A DNA stretch of 64,000 nucleotides from the NCBI RefSeq assembly GCF_003991205.1, contig NZ_RXOZ01000034.1, forward strand, positions 1 to 64,000, written 5' to 3'. Below, one piece after another: positions 59,205 through 64,000 of this stretch. The first letter of the stretch is position 1; every line of letters begins with the position of its first letter. Under the pieces are notes generated by a model. The model searched no databases and had not been told where the DNA came from. It saw only the letters and a program-made list of their open reading frames with translations. The position numbers were made by a program, and so were the translations under genes. The DNA is from Georgenia sp. SYP-B2076 (GTDB lineage: Bacteria; Actinomycetota; Actinomycetes; Actinomycetales; Actinomycetaceae).

Positions 59205-59525
59205 GTGCCTACCTATGCGTACCGGTGCACCGTGTGCGGCAACGAGTTCGACGTCAAGCAGTCGTTCAGCGACGACGCCCTGACCGTGTGCCCCACGTGC
59301 GGCGGAGGGCTGCGCAAGCTGTTCTCCTCTGTCGGTGTGGTCTTCAAGGGCGCGGGCTTCTACCACAACGACTCCCGGTCGACGACGACCTCCACGACCG
59401 CCGGGGCGCCCGCCGCCACCGAGAAGGCCGGCACGACGGCGAGCCCCGCCCCCGCCGGCTCCACGCCGGCGGCCGCCACGAGCTCGTCCTCCAGCACCGG
59501 CTCGTCCGCGAGCGCCGCCGGCTGA
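59205..59525 (+). CDS. ruc: FmdB-type zinc-ribbon protein, Ruc (redox-regulated chaperone) homologue
   Basis: 106 residues: PTYAYRCTVCGNEFDVKQSF with the first CxxC, then DALTVCPTCGGGLRKLFSSV with the second, binding one zinc. The C-terminal half (from about residue 55) is a disordered Ser/Thr/Ala-rich tail. The M. tuberculosis homologue Rv0991c, at the same position beside the 5-FTHF cyclo-ligase, is known as the redox-regulated chaperone Ruc and is HrcA-controlled; the CIRCE element here agrees. GTG 59205 with GGAGGG upstream. Confidence 0.9.
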   Translation: MPTYAYRCTVCGNEFDVKQSFSDDALTVCPTCGGGLRKLFSSVGVVFKGAGFYHNDSRSTTTSTTAGAPAATEKAGTTASPAPAGSTPAAATSSSSSTGSSASAAG

Positions 59526-59683
59526 CGCGCCCCCGGTAGCGGCGGCGTCCGTGGGCGCCGCTGCCAGCTCCACAGCCACGCGCGCTGAGCCGCCCGGGCG
59601 CGCCGCCGCGTCCACAGCCACGCGCGCTGCCACCGCGTCCACAGCGACCTCTGGCGGCCCGGCCTACCCCAACACGGTCGGCC

Positions 59684-59695
59684 TACGGTCCGGGG
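59684..59695 (+). promoter_or_regulatory. Leaderless -10 box of the SAF-domain gene
   Basis: TACGGT (59684-59689), six bases, then ATG 59696. Confidence 0.55.
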
Positions 59696-60364
59696 ATGCG
59701 CCCGCGCCGTCCCCCGCCCCCCTCGCGCTCGGTCGCCGCGCGGCTCCGGCGCACCCTGTGGCGCCGTCGGTACCCCTTTGTCGCGCTGTGCCTGGGCCTC
59801 GCCGTCGCGACCGGGCTCGGCGTGCTGCGCCCGCCCGAACCGCCCGGCGAGCCGGCACTCGTCCTCGCCGCGGACGTGGCCGCCGGCACGCCGCTCACCG
59901 GCGCCGACCTGGTGGTGCGCACCGTGGTCGCGGGCACCGTTCCGCCGTCGGCGCTCCGCGACGAGCGGGCGGCGCTCGGCCGGCCCCTCGCGGTGGGCCT
60001 CCCCGCCGGCACGGTGCTGATGGCGTCCATGCTGACCGGGCCCGGCCTGGCGGACGGCGCACCACCCGGCACCGTGGTGGTGCCCGTCCCCGTGGCCGAC
60101 GCCGGCTCCGCCCGCCTCGCCCAGCCCGGGCAGCGCATCAACCTCGTCGCGGCGGGCGGCGAGGCCGCCGGTGTCCCGGGCGGCGCGGAGGTGGTCGCCC
60201 GCGACGTCGTCGTGCTGGCGGTCCAGGAGTCCGGGGGCGGGAGCCTGCTCGGCTCCGGCGTGGCAGGAGTCACCTTCATCTTCGTGGCTGCCCCCGAGCA
60301 GGTCGCTACGGTACTTCTTGGCTCCAGCGCCTGGGCCCCCCTCAGGGCGGTCCTCCGACCGTGA
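59696..60364 (+). CDS. SAF-domain protein (CpaB/RcpC-like)
   Basis: 222 residues: a basic N-terminus, one TM helix (YPFVALCLGLAVATGLGVLR), then an extracytoplasmic SAF domain (VLAADVAAGTPLTGADLVVR and LGRPLAVGLPAGTVLMASML) followed by a second beta-rich part (TVVVPVPVADAGSARLAQPG). Such proteins occur in Flp-pilus assembly (CpaB), but no other tad/pilus gene is near, and stand-alone SAF proteins upstream of mscL are common in this group as far as I recall. Function unknown. Probably leaderless. Confidence 0.85.
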   Translation: MRPRRPPPPSRSVAARLRRTLWRRRYPFVALCLGLAVATGLGVLRPPEPPGEPALVLAADVAAGTPLTGADLVVRTVVAGTVPPSALRDERAALGRPLAVGLPAGTVLMASMLTGPGLADGAPPGTVVVPVPVADAGSARLAQPGQRINLVAAGGEAAGVPGGAEVVARDVVVLAVQESGGGSLLGSGVAGVTFIFVAAPEQVATVLLGSSAWAPLRAVLRP

Positions 60365-60430
60365 CCCGGCGGGCGCGGCGGGGCCGCCATCATCCCGGGG
60401 CCCGTGGCCCCCGACATCAAGGATCAGTGC

Positions 60431-60853
60431 ATGCTTCAGGGCTTCAAGGAGTTCATCTCGCGCGGCAACGCCGTCGACCTCGCCGTCGGCGTGGTCATCG
60501 GCGCCGCGTTCACCGGCATCGTCAATTCACTCGTGAACAACGTCCTCAACCCGCTCATCGGCGGGCTCTTCGGGACGCCCAACTTCGACCGCACGTGGGT
60601 GTGGACGCTCGGTGCGGGCGACGACGTGGCGGAGGTCCTGCCGTTCTCCATGGTGACAGCCGCGGTGAACTTCCTGCTCGTGGCGGCTGCGCTGTACTTC
60701 TTCGTGGTGCTGCCCATGAACACGCTGGCAGCGCGACGCAAGATCGAGGTGACCGAGCCCGAGGCACCGGCGGACGACGTGCGGATCCTCACCGAGATCC
60801 GGGACCTGCTCGCCGCCGACCGCGCCGACCGTGCCGGCACGAGGAGCTTCTGA
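60431..60853 (+). CDS. mscL: Large-conductance mechanosensitive channel MscL
   Basis: 140 residues, homopentameric osmotic safety valve. Seen: the N-terminal MLQGFKEFISRGNAVDLAVG with amphipathic helix and TM1 (VVIGAAFTGIVNSLVNNVLN), a periplasmic loop, TM2 (AAVNFLLVAAALYFFVVLPM), and a cytoplasmic helix with EVTEPEAPADDVRILTEIRD. ATG 60431 has AAGGATC upstream; the in-frame extension to 60404 is not part of the family. 66 bases after the SAF gene, probably cotranscribed. Confidence 0.95.
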   Translation: MLQGFKEFISRGNAVDLAVGVVIGAAFTGIVNSLVNNVLNPLIGGLFGTPNFDRTWVWTLGAGDDVAEVLPFSMVTAAVNFLLVAAALYFFVVLPMNTLAARRKIEVTEPEAPADDVRILTEIRDLLAADRADRAGTRSF

Positions 60854-60980
60854 CCGCTCCGGGGCAGGCCTGCGGGCGGTGAATGCACGGATTGCCCCAC
60901 GAACGGTGCCGATGTGACGGGTGGTAGGTGTTGCTGCGCCTCATGGGTGCACTCCCGCCCCAGTGGTGGGGCAACCTGCC
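60854..60980. other. Short convergent intergenic region
   Basis: Between mscL and the minus-strand unit. A weak GCCCCAGTGGTGGGGC hairpin at about 60957-60972 may act as terminator. Confidence 0.4.
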
Positions 60981-61346
60981 TCAGATCCTGCCCCAGTGCG
61001 GCGGGACGTCACGCCTGAGCCGTTCGTCGTTGGCGTCCCCGCCCTGCCCGGGTGCGGGCCCCGGCGCGGGCCGTACCGGCGGGGCGTCCCCCTGGTGGAG
61101 GGCGGCGACCTCGCTGGCGAGCTCCCCGGACGCGAGCCGCTCGCGGTCGACCGCGGACAGGGCCACGACCCGGCGGTGGCGGCGCCGGTGGGCATCGGCC
61201 GGGATGGGGTGGCCGGTGGGTTCCTCGCCCGCCGGGCCGGCCGCGCCCGACGACTCCGGTGCGTCGGCCCCCGCCGCCGCGGCCGGCCCCGACGACTCCG
61301 GTCCCGCCGCGCCCGGCGCGGCGGCGTGCCCCGGGCCGTCGGTCAC
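60981..61346 (-). CDS. Small hypothetical protein coupled to the helicase gene
   Basis: 121 residues, start GTG 61346 overlapping the helicase stop by four bases (GTGA), which supports it as a real gene. The N-terminal 45 residues are Ala/Pro/Gly-rich; the conserved-looking part is RRVVALSAVDRERLASGELA followed by a C-terminal NDERLRRDVPPHWGRI. The ending RDVPPHWG is a pattern seen at the end of small actinobacterial proteins of unknown function. No enzymatic motif. Confidence 0.7.
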   Translation of the reverse strand: MTDGPGHAAAPGAAGPESSGPAAAAGADAPESSGAAGPAGEEPTGHPIPADAHRRRHRRVVALSAVDRERLASGELASEVAALHQGDAPPVRPAPGPAPGQGGDANDERLRRDVPPHWGRI

Positions 61347-64000
61347 CGGGACCGCCGCCGCACGACGTGACCGAGCACGGCCTCCGTCTGGGCGCCGCGC
61401 CGGGTCAGGGCCAGCTCGCCCCGCAGCTCCTCGACGAGCGCGTCGTCCTCACGCTCGGCGCCGTCGGAGACGATCCACGCCAGCAGGTCGTCGAGCTGGT
61501 CGTCGCTGTAGGCGGCGAGCGGGAGTCCAGGCGCCACGGGCGGGCGGGGACCCCGCTCGCGCAGGGCCACGGGCGGGCGGGGACCCCGCTCGCGCAGGGC
61601 CACGGGCGCGCCACCCGTCGGCGCGTCGCCCGCCGTCGTCGCGCTGCCCGTCGGCGCCGCGTCCCCCGCCGTCGCCGCGTCCGCGCCGCCCTGCCCCGCG
61701 ACCTCACCACCGGCGGTGCCGGGCCCGGCCCCGGCGGCGGCGCCGGGCCGTATCCCACCGTCCGTGCCGGGCTGAGCGCCGGCCGGCCCACCCTCGGCCT
61801 GCCCCGTGGCCTCATCACCAGCAATGCCGCCCGGACCGTCGGCACCTGCCGGCGGTGCCACGACCGCCGGCGTGGGCGTGCGCTGCCCGCGCCGCTCCTC
61901 GACGACCTCCATCACCTCGGCGAGGATGGCCTGCGCCTCCGCCTGCGGGTCCATGAACACCGCGGTGGAGAATGCGGTGCGCACCCGCCAGCCGCGCGCG
62001 GTCAGCCGCTGGACCCAGTGCCGGTCGCGGCGGCGCAGGCTCGGCTCGGCGACGTACTCGGCGTCGTCCGTGAGCACGGCCACGAGCAGCTCGCCCGGCA
62101 GGTCGGGGTGCCCGATGGCCAGCGGGATGCGCACCCCGCCCTCGAGGCCGTAGCGCGGCACCACGGTCAGCCCCAGGCGCCAGAGCCGCTCGGCGAGGTC
62201 GACGAGGAGCTGGTCGGGGCTCTCCTCGGGCGCGCTCGTGGGGGTCTCGCCCGCGAGGGTGCCGACGGCGGCCTGGTCGAGCAGGTCGGCGAGCAGCTGC
62301 GGGCCCGGATGGCGGAGCCGCTCGCGGTCGATCTCGCCCGGGGCGATGCAGCTGACGATGACGAGCTGGTGGCGCACGGCGTCCAGGGCGTCCACCAGGC
62401 ACGCCAGCCCGTCGGGTCCGTCGATGGCACCGAAGCGGTGCAGCACCCGCCCGTGCGGCGTCTTGCCGTAGCCCAGGGAGAGCACCACGACGTCACGGCG
62501 GAGGCCGCCCGCGCCGTCGACCTCGACCACGGTGAAGGCCTCCCGCCTGTCGGGGCGGAAGAACTGGGCGACGGCGGGGCTGTCGGCCACGGCTGCGCCG
62601 ACGGCCTCGCGGACGCGGTCGGCGTGGCGGGCGTTGAGCGTCACGACCGCGAGCGACTGCTCGGGCGAGGAGAGAGCGTGGTCGATCACGAGGTCGACGA
62701 CGCGGTCGACCTCGGCCTGCACGCTCTCGATGGCGTCCGAACCCGGGGCGGGCATGCCGTAACCCCCCTCGACCACGTCCAGGCGCATGCGCGCGGTCGA
62801 CGGCGGCGCGGGCACCGAGCGGATGACCTCGCCGTAGCCGTGCTCGGCGAAGAACGCGGCGATGCCCTCGTCCCGCTCGGCCCGCCCCGTGGGCAGCGTC
62901 ACCGTCGGGAGCAGGGGCGCGAGCGCCTGGACCAGGCCGTCGCCGCCGCGCCGCGAGTCGCCCACCAGCACGACCTGGCGGGCGCGCGCCAGCACGGCCA
63001 CGGACTGCTCGACGGGCAGGTGCTGGACGCCGTCGAGCACGAGCAAGTCCACCGACGGCCCCTCGGGCAGCAGCTGGGCGGCCAGCAGGGGCGCCACCAG
63101 CCAGGCGGGCCGGACCGCGCCGACGAGGTCGGGGTGGGCGGCCAGGGCCTCCCGCAGGTGGGCGCCGCGCTCGGCCGCCAGGGCGTCGAAAAGCTGCGCG
63201 GCCTCCTCGTGCCTGTTTCGCACGGCGGCGACCAGGTTGCTCGCGACCACCCGGCGCACCGGCCCGGCCAGGCTGGCGACCTGGGCGTCGTCGAGCGCGC
63301 GGAAGCGCTCGGCCAGGGCGGTCAGCGACGGCCCGTCGAAGCCGGCGAGCGCCCGGTCCGAGCGGAGGATCTGCTCGAGCACCGAGCTCCACCACGCGAG
63401 GTCCAGCTCGGCGCCCACGAGGTCGCCCTGCACCCGGCGCTCGATGAGGTCGTCCACGAGCGGGCCGAGGCCCGAGCGGCGCAGCTGCCCCACGAGCGCG
63501 GTGCGCTCGGGCAGGACCCGCAGGGCCGGGGCGTCCAGGCCCAGCTCGCGCATCCGGGCCGTGAGCACGTCCAGCGGCACCGTGAACAGGTCGTCCCTCC
63601 CGGCGCCCGAGCCGATGACCGGCTGCAGGGCCTCGACGTCGGCGCGCACCTCCCGCTCCGCCGCCTCGATCTCGCCGAGCCCGTCGGGCAGGCGGGGCCA
63701 GCCGCCGTTCGGGTTGTACCGACGCCAGATCTCCCGCTGTTCCTGCACCCGCACCAGCTCGGCATGCAGGTCCGCCACGGGGCGCCCCGGCCGGAGCAGG
63801 TCGCGGGCCTGCTTGCGCAGCCGCCGGCGCACGGAGCCCTTCATGGACAGCCCGTGCTCGCGGCGCCACGCCCCGGTGGCCGTGGCCACGACCATGTCCG
63901 CGGCGGAGCGCTCGAAGACCTGCGGCAGGAAGACGTCGAGGGCCTCGGCGACGCCGTCGAGCATGCCGAGCTGCTCGCGCCACCCGGCCAGGGTGGTGGC
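61343..64000 (-). CDS. Large superfamily-1-type helicase/ATPase, 5' end missing
   Basis: The frame is open to the window edge, so the N-terminal ATPase part is outside. The 885 visible residues include DLLVLDGVQHLPVEQSVAVL (Walker-B region, with D-G in place of D-E), VVLVGDSRRGG (motif III), SLAVVTLNARHADRVREAVG, FTVVEVDGAGGLRRDVVVLS (motif V region, usual QG reading as DG), and a C-terminal restriction-endonuclease-like domain (VRIPLAIGHPDLPGELLVAV to RDRHWVQRLTARGWRVRTAF). This is the arrangement of Upf1-like helicases with a DUF3320/MTES-like end. Several motifs are degenerate. A Gly/Ala-rich linker with two 33-bp repeats (61534-61599) precedes a final helical segment. Confidence 0.82.
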   Translation of the reverse strand, partial: ATTLAGWREQLGMLDGVAEALDVFLPQVFERSAADMVVATATGAWRREHGLSMKGSVRRRLRKQARDLLRPGRPVADLHAELVRVQEQREIWRRYNPNGGWPRLPDGLGEIEAAEREVRADVEALQPVIGSGAGRDDLFTVPLDVLTARMRELGLDAPALRVLPERTALVGQLRRSGLGPLVDDLIERRVQGDLVGAELDLAWWSSVLEQILRSDRALAGFDGPSLTALAERFRALDDAQVASLAGPVRRVVASNLVAAVRNRHEEAAQLFDALAAERGAHLREALAAHPDLVGAVRPAWLVAPLLAAQLLPEGPSVDLLVLDGVQHLPVEQSVAVLARARQVVLVGDSRRGGDGLVQALAPLLPTVTLPTGRAERDEGIAAFFAEHGYGEVIRSVPAPPSTARMRLDVVEGGYGMPAPGSDAIESVQAEVDRVVDLVIDHALSSPEQSLAVVTLNARHADRVREAVGAAVADSPAVAQFFRPDRREAFTVVEVDGAGGLRRDVVVLSLGYGKTPHGRVLHRFGAIDGPDGLACLVDALDAVRHQLVIVSCIAPGEIDRERLRHPGPQLLADLLDQAAVGTLAGETPTSAPEESPDQLLVDLAERLWRLGLTVVPRYGLEGGVRIPLAIGHPDLPGELLVAVLTDDAEYVAEPSLRRRDRHWVQRLTARGWRVRTAFSTAVFMDPQAEAQAILAEVMEVVEERRGQRTPTPAVVAPPAGADGPGGIAGDEATGQAEGGPAGAQPGTDGGIRPGAAAGAGPGTAGGEVAGQGGADAATAGDAAPTGSATTAGDAPTGGAPVALRERGPRPPVALRERGPRPPVAPGLPLAAYSDDQLDDLLAWIVSDGAEREDDALVEELRGELALTRRGAQTEAVLGHVVRRRSR
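61534..61599. repeat. Two perfect tandem 33-bp repeats in the helicase tail
   Basis: 61534-61566 and 61567-61599 are identical; each encodes the 11-residue unit VALRERGPRPP, followed by a partial copy. Confidence 0.88.

Noticed and set aside
62493-63983. Second minus-strand frame inside the helicase gene
   Set aside because: Arg/Pro/Ala-rich alternative frame; the frame with helicase and nuclease motifs is the real one.

Overview
The window is very GC-rich chromosomal DNA from an actinobacterium, most likely in the order Micrococcales (Cellulomonas/Georgenia-like). That placement is an inference from GTG/TTG starts, leaderless promoters, a DUF222/HNH gene and the gene order at both ends. The outer parts are core genome. 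On the left (0-9.3 kb) are pncA, rsmI divergent from a protein O-mannosyltransferase gene, an SDR, mntR/mntH and an MFS exporter. On the right (50.2-64 kb) are tRNA-Ala(CGC), a membrane protein, rimJ, moeA, galU, an alpha/beta hydrolase, 5-FTHF cyclo-ligase, a penicillin acylase, a zinc-ribbon heat-shock gene (Ruc/FmdB type), a SAF-domain protein, mscL and a large helicase. From memory, both ends match one locus of Mycobacterium tuberculosis (about Rv0985c to Rv1003), so most of what lies between them is accessory.

Accessory region 1 (9.3-23.2 kb) holds decayed genes (NCX exchanger, SDR, integrase) between intact ones: a KstD-like flavoprotein, a 14-TM MFS protein fused to a CBS pair, and an IclR regulator heading an operon for an N-heterocycle. 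That operon encodes an M24 'pita-bread' protein lacking most metal ligands, hydantoinase HyuB and HyuA subunits, and an NCS1 permease. Its layout suggests import and ATP-dependent opening of a hydantoin or creatinine-like ring.

Accessory region 2 (23.4-50.2 kb) looks like an integrative island built by repeated insertion at the 3' end of tRNA-Ala(CGC). Decayed copies of the tRNA 3' end lie at 23.41, 24.96 and 40.69 kb, with the intact tRNA at 50.20 kb. Arm-like short repeats flank these cores. A broken excisionase/integrase pair lies at 24.1-24.8 kb, and a 500-bp near-identical duplication (23.60-24.10 and 40.88-41.38 kb) carries the start of an unknown gene. The B-C segment carries an oxidative catabolic cassette: flavoprotein, P450, ferredoxin-type reductase, two IclR regulators, a two-domain VOC protein, SnoaL-like protein, NAD-epimerase and a complete TRAP transporter. 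It also has a TetR/alpha-hydroxyacid oxidase pair resembling mycofactocin MftR/MftD. The C-D segment carries decayed MerR, GNAT and AhpD genes, then MarR, a soluble PQQ glucose dehydrogenase-like gene, and a divergent operon (SDR, MFS, 3-hydroxyacyl-CoA dehydrogenase-like, FMN reductase).

Regulatory signals visible include a CIRCE element at the Ruc-type gene, a palindrome between mntR and mntH, and an operator-like palindrome over divergent PQQ-GDH/SDR promoters. There is a strong sigma-70-type promoter for marR, at least six leaderless promoters with a TAnnnT -10 box six or seven bases before the start codon, and many perfect-stem terminators.
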